From positions 1-33,358 of the forward strand of contig DUSC01000254.1 of assembly GCA_012842935.1 (NCBI GenBank): a stretch of 33,358 nucleotides of DNA. Reading direction: 5' to 3'. The DNA comes from Hyphomicrobiales bacterium. GTDB lineage: Bacteria; Pseudomonadota; Alphaproteobacteria; Rhizobiales; Rhizobiaceae. Numbering within the stretch: position 1 is the stretch's first letter; the number at the start of each line of letters is the position of its first letter. The translations under genes were made by a program, and so were the position numbers. Shown here one piece after another: positions 7,330 through 16,683 of this stretch. The notes beneath the pieces were generated by a model. It was given only the letters and a program-made list of their open reading frames with translations. It searched no databases and was not told the origin of the DNA.

Positions 7330-9735
7330 TCAGGCGAAGTAGAACCGCGCCAGTTCGTCGTAGAGGCCCGAAAGACCGGCCACAAGGTCGTCCAGCGCCG
7401 CGCTCGTCAGGTCCGAGGGCTCCTTTATGGCGAGGGTCGTGTGCAGGCGCAGCACTTCCTTTGCTGCCGCCGTCATGTTGTTGGGCGAGCCGCCCGGCAA
7501 CAACTCGACCTCGGTCTTCAGTCGCTCCAGCTGGAAGAGCAGCGAGCGCGGGTTGAGCGGGTCGAGCGCGAGCAGGTCGAGCACGGTTCGCCGGCCGGAG
7601 CGTACGTTGTACTGACGCCGGTGGGTGAGCACGCTGTCGCCGATCTCCAGCATCATGTCGAGGGCGCCGTCCGGCGCCGACCTGGCGGTCAGGCGGGCGA
7701 GCGAGCGGGAAATCTGGATGCCGCGCTCGATGCGCCGGCCGATCTCGAGGAAACGCCAGCCGGTGAAGCGGTACATGTTCTCGTGGAGCAGGCCGGAGAA
7801 GCCTGCGAGCTTGCGCAGCAATACGGTCATGGCGCGCGTCGCATCGTCGCCGGGCGTGATCCGTCCCGCGAAATCGTGGATGGTCTTCGACAGGTCACGC
7901 AACGCCAGCCAGCCGTCCGGCGAGAAGCGGTCGCGGATACGGCCGGCGCTGTTGACCGCGCTGTCGAGCGACGCGACGAGCGCGCCGGGGATCGCCTCGC
8001 CGACGTCGATGCCGTAGGGCGCGAGGCTGTCCCGCACGTAGGCCAGCAGCGGCAGGCCGGGGTCCGATGTCTCGGCGAGGCGCACGTGGTAGGCGCGCAG
8101 GATGCGCACCGTTTCCTCCGAGCGCTCGACATAACGGCCGAGCCAGAGCAGGTTCTCGGCCGCGCGGCTGGGCAGGCTGCCCGGCACGTTCCGGCGGAAC
8201 TCCTCGCCCTCGCGCGGCAGGAGCGTGTCCTGGATGACCGGCCGGTCGCTGACCACCCAGACGTCGGCGGCCTGGCCGCCGCGCTGCATGGCGATCGCGG
8301 TCGGGTCGAGCGAGGAGCCGATGCGGGCGAAGCCGCCGGGCATCACCGCCCAGCCGTCCGCCGTGCGGGCGAGGTAGACACGCAGCGTCGCCGGTCGCGG
8401 CTCCAGCCAGCCGTGCACATAGACCGGCGTCGTCGACAGCTTCACGGCTTCCTGGGCGACGAGCGAGGCGCCGTCCTGTTCCAGCTGCTCCAGCAGCCGG
8501 GCGCGGGCGCCTTCGTCCAGCGCCGCACCGAGCACGGTGGCGCCGTCGTCCTCGAAGGCGAGCCGCGTCGACAGGGCCGGACCGACCATCATCCGGTCGA
8601 GGTTGTCGCGCACATGGCTGCGCTCGCGCTCCTGCCCGCACCACCAGGTCGCGATCGACGGCAGCGCCGGATCCTTGCCGGTCAGCGCCCGCGCGATCGT
8701 CGGCAGGAAGGCGAGCAGCGCCCTGGTTTCCAGGATGCCGGAACCGAGCGCGTTGACGACGATCGCCGAACCGCGACGCAGCGCCTCGGCAAGGCCGGGG
8801 GTGCCGATCCGCGATTCGGGATTGAATTCCAGCGGGTCGGCGAAGGCGGCGTCGAGGCGGCGCCAGAGCACGCCGACCGGCTTCAGGCCCGACACGGTGC
8901 GTACCATGAGCCGCCCGCCGGCAACCGTCAGATCCTCGCCTTCGAGCAGCATCATGCCCAGATAGCGGGCAATGTAGGCGTGTTCGAAATAGGTTTCGTT
9001 ATGCGGGCCGGGCGTCAGGATCGCGGCGCGAGAACCGGCGTCGGCCTGCGCCAGAAGCGCGTCACGGAAGCCGCGGAAGAAGCCCGCCAGGCGGTGTACG
9101 TGCATGTCGCCGTAGATGTCGGACAGCGCCCGCGTCGTCGCAACGCGGTTCTCCAGCGCGAAGCCCGCGCCCGACGGCGCCTGCGTGCGGTCGCCGAGCA
9201 CCCACCATTTTCCGTTCGGCCCGCGGCCGAGTTCGAATGCGCAGAAATGCAGGAAGCGGCCGCCGGCCGGCTTCGCGCCGACCATCGGGCGCAGGAATTC
9301 CGGACTTTCCGCGATGAGCTCGGCCGGCAGAAGGCCGTCGCGCACCAGCCGGCCCTCGCCGTAGATGTCGGCGACGATCTGCTCGAACAGGTCGGCACGC
9401 TCGACCAGGCCGGCCGCGATACCGTTCCACTCGTCCTCGGCGATCAGGAGAGGGACGTAGGCAAGCGGCCACTCGCGTTCGATCTCGCCGCCGCGGTCGT
9501 AGACGCGGTAATAGACTCCCGCGTCGCGCAGATACTGGTCGGCACGGCCGAAACGGCGCGTGAGCTCGTCGGCGCCAAGGCGCTCCAGCGCTTCGACGAA
9601 GGAGGCCCAGGCCGGGCGCGGATTGCCCGCTTTGTCGACCATCTCGTCGTGGACGCCGGGCACCGGCTGGTAGTTGTCGAGCAGCGGGGCGGAGGGGCGC
9701 CGCTTCTGGCCCTGTCTCGACGGCTTGCGCTCCAC
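7330..9735 (-). CDS. Circularly permuted ATP-grasp (type 2) fused to alpha-E domain
   Basis: An 801-residue two-domain protein. Residues ~20-480 are the circularly permuted ATP-grasp type 2 module (old DUF404/DUF407, COG2308); landmarks include YGEGRLVRDGLLPAEL, ILTPGPHNETYFEHAY and VVNALGSGILETRALLAF. From about 490 (SRAAENLLWLGRYVERSEET) to the end is the all-helical alpha-E domain (old DUF403, COG2307). In many bacteria these are two adjacent genes; here they are one. The ATP-grasp half is predicted to form an amide bond through an acyl-phosphate; the alpha-E role is unknown. The GTG start lies 2 nt after the TGA of the upstream fusion gene, with GGGGA 9 nt before it, so the two are tightly coupled. 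Confidence 0.88.
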   Translation of the reverse strand: MERKPSRQGQKRRPSAPLLDNYQPVPGVHDEMVDKAGNPRPAWASFVEALERLGADELTRRFGRADQYLRDAGVYYRVYDRGGEIEREWPLAYVPLLIAEDEWNGIAAGLVERADLFEQIVADIYGEGRLVRDGLLPAELIAESPEFLRPMVGAKPAGGRFLHFCAFELGRGPNGKWWVLGDRTQAPSGAGFALENRVATTRALSDIYGDMHVHRLAGFFRGFRDALLAQADAGSRAAILTPGPHNETYFEHAYIARYLGMMLLEGEDLTVAGGRLMVRTVSGLKPVGVLWRRLDAAFADPLEFNPESRIGTPGLAEALRRGSAIVVNALGSGILETRALLAFLPTIARALTGKDPALPSIATWWCGQERERSHVRDNLDRMMVGPALSTRLAFEDDGATVLGAALDEGARARLLEQLEQDGASLVAQEAVKLSTTPVYVHGWLEPRPATLRVYLARTADGWAVMPGGFARIGSSLDPTAIAMQRGGQAADVWVVSDRPVIQDTLLPREGEEFRRNVPGSLPSRAAENLLWLGRYVERSEETVRILRAYHVRLAETSDPGLPLLAYVRDSLAPYGIDVGEAIPGALVASLDSAVNSAGRIRDRFSPDGWLALRDLSKTIHDFAGRITPGDDATRAMTVLLRKLAGFSGLLHENMYRFTGWRFLEIGRRIERGIQISRSLARLTARSAPDGALDMMLEIGDSVLTHRRQYNVRSGRRTVLDLLALDPLNPRSLLFQLERLKTEVELLPGGSPNNMTAAAKEVLRLHTTLAIKEPSDLTSAALDDLVAGLSGLYDELARFYFA

Positions 9736-9737
9736 GA

Positions 9738-12700
9738 TCAGATCCCCGCGGGACGACGCAGGTCGAGCGTCATCGGGAATTCGTGAGGCGGCTGCTCACG
9801 GGGAAGCGGGAACGCGCCGGCCGTATGGTTCAGATGCTCGAAGCGGGCGAGACGCCGAGCTTCCGCCTCGTTGGCGTTGACCGGGAACGTTTCGTAGTTG
9901 CGGCCGCCGGGGTGGGCGACGTGATAGACGCAGCCGCCCAGCGAGCGGCCCGACCAGCGGTCGTAGATGTCGAAGACGAGCGGCGTGTTGACGGGCAGCA
10001 CCGGATGCAGTCCGGACGCCGGCTGCCAGGCCTTGTAGCGGACGCCGGCGACCGCGACCTCGCGGTTCGCGGTCTGGCGCATCGGCACCGGACGCCCGTT
10101 GCAGGCAATTGCGTGGCGCTCGGGATTGAGGCCCTCGGTGCGCACCTGGAGCCGCTCCACGGAGGAATCGACGTAACGCACGGTACCGCCGATGGCACCC
10201 TGCTCGCCCATCACGTGCCAGGGCTCCAGTGCCTGCCGAAGCTCCAGCTTGACACCGCCATATTCCACCTCGCCGCAGAAAGGGAAGCGGAACTCGAGTT
10301 GGGCCTCGAACCATTCCGGGCGGAAGTCAAAGCCGCCGGCGCGCAATTCGGCGAGGACGTCGAGGAAGTCGTCCCAGACATAGTGCGGCAGCATGAAGCG
10401 GTCGTGCAGCATCGTGCCCCAGCGGACCAGCCGGCCGTCGAGGGGCTTCTTCCACAAATGCGCAATCAGCGCCCGTATCAGCAGCTGCTGGGCGAGGCTC
10501 ATGCGTGCGTTGGGCGGCATCTCGAAGCCGCGGAACTCGACGAGGCCGAGACGGCCGGTCGGGCCGTCGGGCGAGAACAGCTTGTCGATGCAGATCTCGG
10601 AGCGATGCGTATTGCCGGTGACGTCGACCAGCAGGTTGCGGAACAGGCGGTCGACCAGCCAGGGCAGGGGGCTCTCGCCCTCGCCTGGCGCCGGCACCTG
10701 AGCGAGCGCGATCTCCAGCTCGTAGAGCGAATCGTGGCGGGCTTCGTCGATGCGCGGCGCCTGGCTCGTCGGGCCGATGAACAGGCCGGAGAAGAGGTAG
10801 GAGAGAGAGGGATGGCGCTGCCACTGGAGGACGAGGCTCTTCAGCAGGTCCGGCCGCCGCAGGAACGGACTGTCTCCCGGCGTCGCACCGCCGACGACGA
10901 CATGATTGCCGCCGCCGGTGCCGGTGTGGCGACCGTCGATCATGAACTTGTCGGCGCCGAGCCGGCTCTGCCGCGCCTCCTCGTAGATCGCCGTCGTCGT
11001 CGCGACACATTCGGCCCAGTTCGATGCCGGATGGATGTTGACCTCGATGACGCCGGGGTCGGGCGCGACACGGATGACGTTGAGGCGCGGATCGTGGGGC
11101 GGCGCGTAGCCCTCGATGTGGACCGGCAGGCCCACACGCCGGGCGGCATTCTCGGCCGCCGCGACGAGCTCCAGATAGTCCTCCAGCGTCTCCACCGGCG
11201 GCATGAACACGTTCAGCCGGCCGTCGCGCGGCTCGACCGCGAGCGCCGTGCGCACCGCGCCGCCGATCTCGACGAGATGTTGCTCGACGCGGTCCTGCTG
11301 TCCGCCGGCAGGCGTGAACGAGGCCTCGGCCTGGCGGTGCGCCATGGCGTCGGCGCCCGTCTCGCCGGCGGGGATCGCCTCGCGCGGCGGCAGCGGCGGC
11401 CGCGGCAGTGAGGGATCCATCGGCACGATATAGGGATACCGAGCCGGCGGAACGTAGGGCAGCGAGCCGAGCGGCAGGCGATAACCGACCGGCGAATCAC
11501 CCGGCACGAGGAACAGACGGCCGCGGCGGGTCTTCCACTTTTCGGAGCGCCAGCGTGGGCCGGACGCCGCGGCGTTCCAGCGCTGCACGGGGAGCACGTA
11601 GCCCGACGGCACGGTCAGGCCGCGCTCGAAGACGCGTGCCATGCGGCTACGCTCTTCCGGATCCTCCAGCTTCGAATTGGAAGGGTCGACATTGTCCGGC
11701 AGCCTGCTTTCCTTGAGCAGCCACTCGCCGGGGTCTTCGTAGGCCTCGGCGACCATATCGGTTTCGATGCCGAGTTCGCGGGCGATCTCCCCCGCCAGCT
11801 TCCGGGCGTCCTCGGCCGACGGCCTGCCGCCCGCCTTTTCCGCCGCGATCAGCGCCGGATCGCGCCACACCGGCTGTCCGTCGGTGCGCCAGTAGAGCGA
11901 AAACGTCCAGCGCGGCAGTGTCTCGCCGGGATACCATTTTCCCTGTCCGTAATGCAGGAGGCCACCCGGTGCGAAGCGCTCGCGCAGCCTGCGGATCAGC
12001 GTGTCCGCCTTCTCGCGCTTGGTCGGACCCACGGCGGCGGTATTCCATTCCGCGCTCTCGAAGTCGTCGACCGAGACGAAGGTCGGCTCTCCGCCCATGG
12101 TCAGGCGCACGTCGCCTTCCTTCAGGGCGGCATCGACCTTTTCGCCGAGCCGGTCGAGCGCCTCCCAGGATTCGTCGGAGAAGGGTTTCGTGATGCGCGG
12201 ATGTTCGGCGATGCGGTCGACGCGCATGTCGAAGGAAAAGTCGACATTGGCGAAGCTCGCCATGCCGGAAATCGGCGCGGCGTTTCGATAATGCGGCGTC
12301 GCGGCGAGCGGCACGTGGCTCTCGCCGGTGAGCAGGCCCGACGTCGGGTCGAGGCCGATCCAGCCGGCGCCCGGCAGGTAGACCTCGCACCAGGCGTGCA
12401 GGTCGGTGAAGTCGACCGAGGTGCCGGGCGGGCCGTCGAGCGAAACGAGGTCGGGCTTCAACTGGATCAGGTAGCCGGAGACGAAGCGCGCGGCGAAACC
12501 GAGATGGCGCAGCACCTGGACGAGCAGCCACGAGGAATCGCGGCAAGAGCCCTTGGCCACGCGCAGCGTCTCCTCCGGCGTCTGCACGCCGGTCTCCATG
12601 CGTATCACGTAGCCGATCTCGCGCTGGATGCGGGCATTGAGGGCGACGATGAAACTGACCGTGTTGGTCGGCGAGCGGTCGATCGTCTTCAGAAAGGTGT

Positions 12701-13082
12701 CGAGCAGCGGCCCGGCCGGTTCGGGTGTGCGGTAGATGGCGAGGTCGTCGCGGATGTCGTCCGGATAGTCGAACGGCCAGCTTTCGGCCTCGGGTTCGAC
12801 GAAGAAGTCGAACGGGTTGTAGACGGTCATGTCGGCGACGAGGTCGACCTCGATCTTCAGCTCGGTCACCGGCTCGGGGAAGACGTAGCGGGCGAGGAAG
12901 TTGCCGTATGGGTCTTGCTGCAGGTTGACGAAGTGGTTCGACGGGTGGACGCGCAGCGAATGGCTCAAGACCTTGGTGCGCGAGTGCGGGGCCGGTCGAA
13001 GCCGGATCACCTGCGGCCCCAGTGTGACGGGGCGGTCGTAGCGATAGTGGGTCAGGTGATGGACGGCGGCGAGGATTGCCAT
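9738..13082 (-). CDS. Transglutaminase-DUF2126 fusion protein
   Basis: 1114 residues. Residues 1-~90 form the transglutaminase N-terminal domain and ~140-260 the transglutaminase core, with Cys180 ([10 protein letters not shown]), His229 (DLHAWCEVY) and Asp245 (IGLDPTSG) as an intact triad. Residues ~290-1114 are a DUF2126/COG4196 region containing [27 protein letters not shown] and [16 protein letters not shown]; this has been proposed to be a glutamine-synthetase-fold amidoligase. No signal peptide is seen. The pairing of a peptide-bond-cutting domain with a ligase in one chain suggests a peptide-building or tagging-and-removal cycle. It is first in the cluster; ATG at 13080-13082 with GGAG 4 nt upstream. 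The family call is strong, the function inferred. Confidence 0.88.
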   Translation of the reverse strand: MAILAAVHHLTHYRYDRPVTLGPQVIRLRPAPHSRTKVLSHSLRVHPSNHFVNLQQDPYGNFLARYVFPEPVTELKIEVDLVADMTVYNPFDFFVEPEAESWPFDYPDDIRDDLAIYRTPEPAGPLLDTFLKTIDRSPTNTVSFIVALNARIQREIGYVIRMETGVQTPEETLRVAKGSCRDSSWLLVQVLRHLGFAARFVSGYLIQLKPDLVSLDGPPGTSVDFTDLHAWCEVYLPGAGWIGLDPTSGLLTGESHVPLAATPHYRNAAPISGMASFANVDFSFDMRVDRIAEHPRITKPFSDESWEALDRLGEKVDAALKEGDVRLTMGGEPTFVSVDDFESAEWNTAAVGPTKREKADTLIRRLRERFAPGGLLHYGQGKWYPGETLPRWTFSLYWRTDGQPVWRDPALIAAEKAGGRPSAEDARKLAGEIARELGIETDMVAEAYEDPGEWLLKESRLPDNVDPSNSKLEDPEERSRMARVFERGLTVPSGYVLPVQRWNAAASGPRWRSEKWKTRRGRLFLVPGDSPVGYRLPLGSLPYVPPARYPYIVPMDPSLPRPPLPPREAIPAGETGADAMAHRQAEASFTPAGGQQDRVEQHLVEIGGAVRTALAVEPRDGRLNVFMPPVETLEDYLELVAAAENAARRVGLPVHIEGYAPPHDPRLNVIRVAPDPGVIEVNIHPASNWAECVATTTAIYEEARQSRLGADKFMIDGRHTGTGGGNHVVVGGATPGDSPFLRRPDLLKSLVLQWQRHPSLSYLFSGLFIGPTSQAPRIDEARHDSLYELEIALAQVPAPGEGESPLPWLVDRLFRNLLVDVTGNTHRSEICIDKLFSPDGPTGRLGLVEFRGFEMPPNARMSLAQQLLIRALIAHLWKKPLDGRLVRWGTMLHDRFMLPHYVWDDFLDVLAELRAGGFDFRPEWFEAQLEFRFPFCGEVEYGGVKLELRQALEPWHVMGEQGAIGGTVRYVDSSVERLQVRTEGLNPERHAIACNGRPVPMRQTANREVAVAGVRYKAWQPASGLHPVLPVNTPLVFDIYDRWSGRSLGGCVYHVAHPGGRNYETFPVNANEAEARRLARFEHLNHTAGAFPLPREQPPHEFPMTLDLRRPAGI

Positions 13083-13508
13083 GGCGCTCCGGTCGGATCG
13101 TGCGTCGGCTTCGGAACCGTCACCTTTTCACAGATGCAGCGCTTTCTCCAGACCGTTGTTGCACTGCGGAAGACTGCGGTCTGAGCTGACGCCCGTCCCG
13201 GGCAGCCGTCGTCTTTTGTTCTCGCCATGTCCGATGACGAAATCTGCAAGGCTCGCGTCCCCGGCGCCCGGCCGCTCCGGCGTGCGTTCCCCCTTCGAGG
13301 CTCCAGGCGTTCCGTTTGTCTGGGCTTCAGAAATCTCCTGCATCGCCGCGCGGACGACCTCGCGCAGCCCGCCGGGGCTCAAGGCCGGAGATCTTTGACG
13401 GCGGCCCCGGTGGCCCCACCCTCGAGTCTCGGTCCCGCTGGCGTTCCTTCGCGGGAAGCGGGTGTCGTCGGACATTGAATGCCGGCCATGACCGCCCCTC
13501 TTCGCGCA

Positions 13509-13528
13509 TGTGCAGAACTCTCTGCACA
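13509..13528. promoter_or_regulatory. Perfect inverted repeat, operator-like
   Basis: Arms TGTGCAGA and TCTGCACA separated by ACTC. The 8-base arms are perfectly complementary. The length and spacing suit a dimeric helix-turn-helix repressor; a short RNA hairpin is the other reading. It lies in a gene-poor stretch, just upstream of the possible minus-strand small frame and about 220 bp before the orphan plus-strand gene. Confidence 0.45.
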
Positions 13529-13694
13529 CCACCCCGGCACAAGGGCCGGCGGCGCCGCGACCTCTCACTGTCGACGCGAGGACGGCGAGGGCGAAGACCG
13601 GGATGGCGGAGAGGAATGCCGGGGCGGAAAATCCGGCACTCTCTTCAACGAAATCAATGCCTTGTGCGATTTCCGGCCGGCTCCGGCGGCGATC

Positions 13695-13725
13695 TTGTCC
13701 CCCTCCCTAACATCCGGCGTAGAAT
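13695..13725 (+). promoter_or_regulatory. Possible promoter of the orphan gene at 13751
   Basis: TTGTCC at 13695-13700 and TAGAAT at 13720-13725, separated by 19 bp. The -10 box is good, the -35 moderate and the spacer longer than ideal. GGAGG follows at 13739-13743, just before the ATG at 13751. Confidence 0.35.
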
Positions 13726-13750
13726 CGCCGCGGTCAACGGAGGCCCGGAC

Positions 13751-14212
13751 ATGGCGGGTACGGAGCAGGACAGGGGGACGTTTCGCGGCATCGCCCGAAC
13801 GCTGCTCGCCCTGGCGCTGCTCGCCGAACGCGCCGCCGGTCGCTCCTTCCCCGTCCGCTTCCTCGTGCTTGCCCTCCTCTTCCGCGCCGAGGCGATCGCA
13901 CGCCGCTTCATTGCCCGCGCGATCGGAGCCGGCCGGCCGGCCGCTTCTTTCCCCGACCTGCCCTGTCTCGACGTACGGGCCACCGGACCGACCGCCAGAC
14001 GTTACGGCGCGGCCGACGCGCTGCTCCTGGCGCTCAACTTGCGCATGCTCGCCGCCGTGCTCGGCGCGCTGGACGAGGCGGACGAGAGCTGCCACGACCT
14101 TTCCGCCGGCCGGGCCGGCTGGTCGCCCCGCGCGCCCGCCGCGCCGGACCGGCCGCTGCTGGTGGTCTTCGGCCTTGCCGCCGCGCACCGCCGCCCTTCC
14201 CGACCGCCGTGA
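13751..14212 (+). CDS. Hypothetical protein, alanine/arginine-rich, no family recognised
   Basis: 153 residues from an ATG with GGAGG 7 nt upstream, the strongest ribosome site in this stretch. The N-terminal half is hydrophobic and basic (ARTLLALALLAERAAG, VRFLVLALLFRAEAIARRF), suggesting amphipathic helices or a weak membrane association rather than clear transmembrane spans. A second helical Leu/Ala segment around 95-118 (DALLLALNLRMLAAVLGAL) follows, and the end is Pro/Arg-rich. No domain, catalytic motif or signal peptide is recognised. It stands alone between the transglutaminase cluster and the convergent aldehyde dehydrogenase. High GC makes chance frames common; the ribosome site and promoter-like box favour a real gene. 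Confidence 0.5.
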   Translation: MAGTEQDRGTFRGIARTLLALALLAERAAGRSFPVRFLVLALLFRAEAIARRFIARAIGAGRPAASFPDLPCLDVRATGPTARRYGAADALLLALNLRMLAAVLGALDEADESCHDLSAGRAGWSPRAPAAPDRPLLVVFGLAAAHRRPSRPP

Positions 14213-14218
14213 CGCCCC

Positions 14219-14272
14219 GCGGTCCGGGACCGCAGTCCCCGAATCCGCGAATCCGTGATGCCCTCCCGGGCA
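14219..14272. terminator. Stem-loops between convergent genes
   Basis: GCGGTCC-G-GGACCGC at 14219-14233 (in practice a 6-bp stem with a 3-base loop) and TGCCC-TCCC-GGGCA at 14259-14272. Both lie between the stop of the orphan gene (+) and the stop of the aldehyde dehydrogenase (-). No T-run accompanies them, so the terminator role is tentative. Confidence 0.35.
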
Positions 14273-14312
14273 CGAACCCGCTCGTCGGCGAAGAAGGGCG
14301 CCGCGCTGCCGC

Positions 14313-15824
14313 TCAGTCGATGTCGAACGACACGCCCTGCGCCAGCGGCAGCGCCTTCGAGTAGTTGATCGTATTGGTGGCGCGGCGCATGTAGCCTTTC
14401 CAGGCATCCGAACCCGATTCGCGACCGCCGCCGGTCTCCTTTTCGCCACCGAACGCGCCGCCGATCTCGGCGCCCGAGGTTCCGATGTTGACGTTGGCGA
14501 TGCCGCAGTCGGAACCTTCGGCCGAGAGGAAGCGCTCCGCCTCCTGCAGGTCGAGCGTGAAGATCGACGAGGAGAGGCCGGCGCCGACCGCGTTGTGCAG
14601 GCGCACGGCCTCGTCGAAATCGACGTAGCGCATGACGTAGAGGATCGGCGCGAAGGTTTCCTCCAGCACCGGGCCGATCTGGGCCGGCATCTCGACGAGC
14701 GCCGGACGTACGTAGAATGCCTCTGCATGGGCGGTCTCGACGCGGCTGCCGCCGGTGATCTTGCCGCCGGCCGCCTCGGCGGCCTTCAGCGCCTTCTGCA
14801 TGCCGTTGAAGGCGGCTTCGTCGATCAGCGGACCGACAAGGGCCGAGGTTTCCAGCGGATTGCCGACGGAGACGCTCTCGTAGGCCTTCCTGAGCCGCGG
14901 GACGAGGCGGTCATAGACGCTGTCGTGAACGAAAAGGCGGCGCAGCGTCGTGCAGCGCTGGCCGGCCGTGCCCATGGCGCCGAACGCAATGGCGCGCAGC
15001 GCCATGTCGAGATCGGCCGAGGGGCAGACGATCCCGGCGTTGTTGCCGCCGAGTTCGAGGATGGCGCGGGCGAAGCGCTTGGCGAGTCGCGGGCCGACCT
15101 CGCGGCCCATGCGCGTCGAGCCGGTCGCCGAGACCAGCGCCACCTTCGGATGGTCGACGAGAACCTCGCCGACGGCGCGGTCGCCGATCAGGATTTCGGC
15201 GAGGCCTTCCGGCACGCCGCCGGCGCGCGCGGCGGCCTTCGCGAAGATCGCCTGGCAGGCGAGCGCGGTGAGCGGCGTCTTCTCGGACGGCTTCCAGACG
15301 ACCGAGTTGCCGCATACCAGTGCCAGCGCCGCGTTCCACGACCACACCGCGACCGGAAAATTGAAAGCCGAAATCACGCCGACGACGCCGAGCGGATGCC
15401 AGGTTTCCATCATCCGGTGGCCGGGGCGTTCGGTGGCGATGGTGAGGCCGTAGAGCTGTCGCGACAGGCCGACGGCGAAGTCGCAGATGTCGATCATCTC
15501 CTGCACCTCGCCGAGCCCTTCGGACTGGATCTTGCCGGCCTCGATGGAGACCAGCCGTCCGAGGTCGGCCTTGGCGGCGCGCAGTTCCTCGCCGAACAGG
15601 CGCACGAGTTCGCCGCGCTTCGGCGCCGGTACCATGCGCCAGATGCGGAACGCATCGCTCGCCTTGTCGATTTTCGCCGCGGCTTCCGCGGCGGTGGTGA
15701 CGGGCAGGCTGGCAAGAACCTCGCCGGTGACGGGGCTGCGCGAGGCCATCGCGCCGCCGGTGTAGAGTTTCCTGTCGACGCCGAGACGCGAGAGGAGGGC
15801 GTGTGCTTCGTTGACGACGGTCAT
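14313..15824 (-). CDS. amaB: ALDH7-family aldehyde dehydrogenase (piperideine-6-carboxylate / 2-aminoadipate semialdehyde type)
   Basis: 503 residues from the ATG at 15822-15824, with AGGGA 7 nt upstream. The catalytic residues of the NAD-linked ALDH fold are present: Asn155 (AFNFPVAVW), Glu257 (LELGGNNAG) and nucleophile Cys291 (GTAGQRCTTLRRL). The C-terminal run IGGAFGGEKETGGGRESG is characteristic of the ALDH7/antiquitin branch, whose bacterial members (AmaB) oxidise 2-aminoadipate 6-semialdehyde, in equilibrium with piperideine-6-carboxylate, to 2-aminoadipate in lysine catabolism. It is preceded by the cupin-SnoaL gene and a lysR on the same strand. The subfamily call is good; the in vivo substrate in this setting is not certain. 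Confidence 0.85.
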   Translation of the reverse strand: MTVVNEAHALLSRLGVDRKLYTGGAMASRSPVTGEVLASLPVTTAAEAAAKIDKASDAFRIWRMVPAPKRGELVRLFGEELRAAKADLGRLVSIEAGKIQSEGLGEVQEMIDICDFAVGLSRQLYGLTIATERPGHRMMETWHPLGVVGVISAFNFPVAVWSWNAALALVCGNSVVWKPSEKTPLTALACQAIFAKAAARAGGVPEGLAEILIGDRAVGEVLVDHPKVALVSATGSTRMGREVGPRLAKRFARAILELGGNNAGIVCPSADLDMALRAIAFGAMGTAGQRCTTLRRLFVHDSVYDRLVPRLRKAYESVSVGNPLETSALVGPLIDEAAFNGMQKALKAAEAAGGKITGGSRVETAHAEAFYVRPALVEMPAQIGPVLEETFAPILYVMRYVDFDEAVRLHNAVGAGLSSSIFTLDLQEAERFLSAEGSDCGIANVNIGTSGAEIGGAFGGEKETGGGRESGSDAWKGYMRRATNTINYSKALPLAQGVSFDID

Positions 15825-15951
15825 GGTTCGGTCCCTGTTCCACACGGAATTTGCGCCTTGCTCATCCCGAACCGCCTGCAAAGTCAAGGCCGGCGCGCTG
15901 CCGGCCTCGGGACCGGCGTCTCGTCGCCGCGCAGGCCAAGCCGGTCCGGCC

Positions 15952-16629
15952 TCACGCTTTCGGCGCGGCCATCGACTTGCGATACGAATCCTTCAGCGCG
16001 ATCAGGGCGCCCGAAAAGTGCAGGATGTCGCAGCCGTCGACCTCGATCGCGACGCCGTCGCGGGTGCGCCCGACGAACCGCCAGAAGGACAGGCCGGTGT
16101 CGCCGGCGACCCGGTGCTGCGGCCGCGTCCATTGCGACTCGGGAAAGGCCTCGAAGATCGCCGCAAAGGCCCGGCGAACGGCTTCGCGGCCCGAGTGGAC
16201 GGCACCTTCCGGCACAAGGCCCGCCGAACTGTGGAAGGCGCAGTCGTCCGCCATGCAGGCCATCAGCGCGTCGACGTCGTGGGCGTTCCACGCGTCGCCG
16301 AAGCGCATGAGCGTCTGCAGGCGCTCACCCTGCAATGGATCGTCGACGACCTCGATCTCGAGGAAGGAAAGCGGCTTTTCGCCATTGTTCACGACGTTGT
16401 GGTGGACGCCGGCCCTGCGCGAATAGGACGCGTGGCGGACCAGCGGCGCGGTCCGCGTGCCGCCGCCCGGCTCCTCCAGCAGCAGTTCGCCGTCGGTGAG
16501 GGGCACAACCGCGTAGTCGTGGCCGTGGATGTGCCAGCCGGTCTCGGCGCCCGGCTCGAAGCGCCACTCGGTGGCGCGGATACGGCCCTGGTCTATATGG
16601 ACGACAGGCTCGGCGGAGGGTCTGGACAT
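15952..16629 (-). CDS. Cupin-SnoaL (NTF2-like) fusion protein
   Basis: 225 residues in two domains. Residues ~12-98 form a cupin, with metal-type histidines in GWHIHGHDYAVVPL and AGVHHNVVNNGEKPL. Residues ~103-222 form a SnoaL-like NTF2-fold domain (LMRFGDAWNAHDVDALMACMADDCAFH, GREAVRRAFAAIFEAFP, WRFVGRTRDGVAIEVDGCDILHF). SnoaL domains bind small ligands and some act as isomerases, hydratases or cyclases; cupins are binders or metalloenzymes. No specific reaction can be named. Start ATG at 16627-16629 with GGGAG 6 nt upstream. It lies between lysR and the ALDH7 gene on the same strand, with gaps of 54 and 127 nt, so it may take part in the same pathway. Confidence 0.75.
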   Translation of the reverse strand: MSRPSAEPVVHIDQGRIRATEWRFEPGAETGWHIHGHDYAVVPLTDGELLLEEPGGGTRTAPLVRHASYSRRAGVHHNVVNNGEKPLSFLEIEVVDDPLQGERLQTLMRFGDAWNAHDVDALMACMADDCAFHSSAGLVPEGAVHSGREAVRRAFAAIFEAFPESQWTRPQHRVAGDTGLSFWRFVGRTRDGVAIEVDGCDILHFSGALIALKDSYRKSMAAPKA

Positions 16630-16683
16630 GGCTCGCTCCCGGTCAACGACGGAGGGCGATCCTGCACCGGGGGCGGCGCAGGC

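Larger units (their letters stand above)
13083..13750. other. Gap of about 670 bp without a convincing gene
   Basis: Several overlapping open frames exist on both strands but none shows a family match, a good ribosome site and sensible composition together. The least bad is a minus frame at about 13128-13478 (from an ATG), with a helix-like LREVVRAAMQEISE segment; another is a 36-codon minus frame starting near 13488 behind a GAGGGG ribosome site. A perfect 8+4+8 dyad sits at 13509-13528. The stretch could be a decayed gene, or a control region for a very small gene. Confidence 0.5.

Noticed and set aside
7321..9786. 821-codon plus-strand frame opposite the ATP-grasp/alpha-E gene
   Set aside because: Mirror of a strongly conserved protein; no recognisable domain, composition of an antisense shadow.
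13128..13568. 146-codon minus-strand frame as a gene
   Set aside because: No ribosome site at its first start, no family, and an unusual mix of Cys, Gly and Arg. Kept only as a weak possibility in the gap entry.
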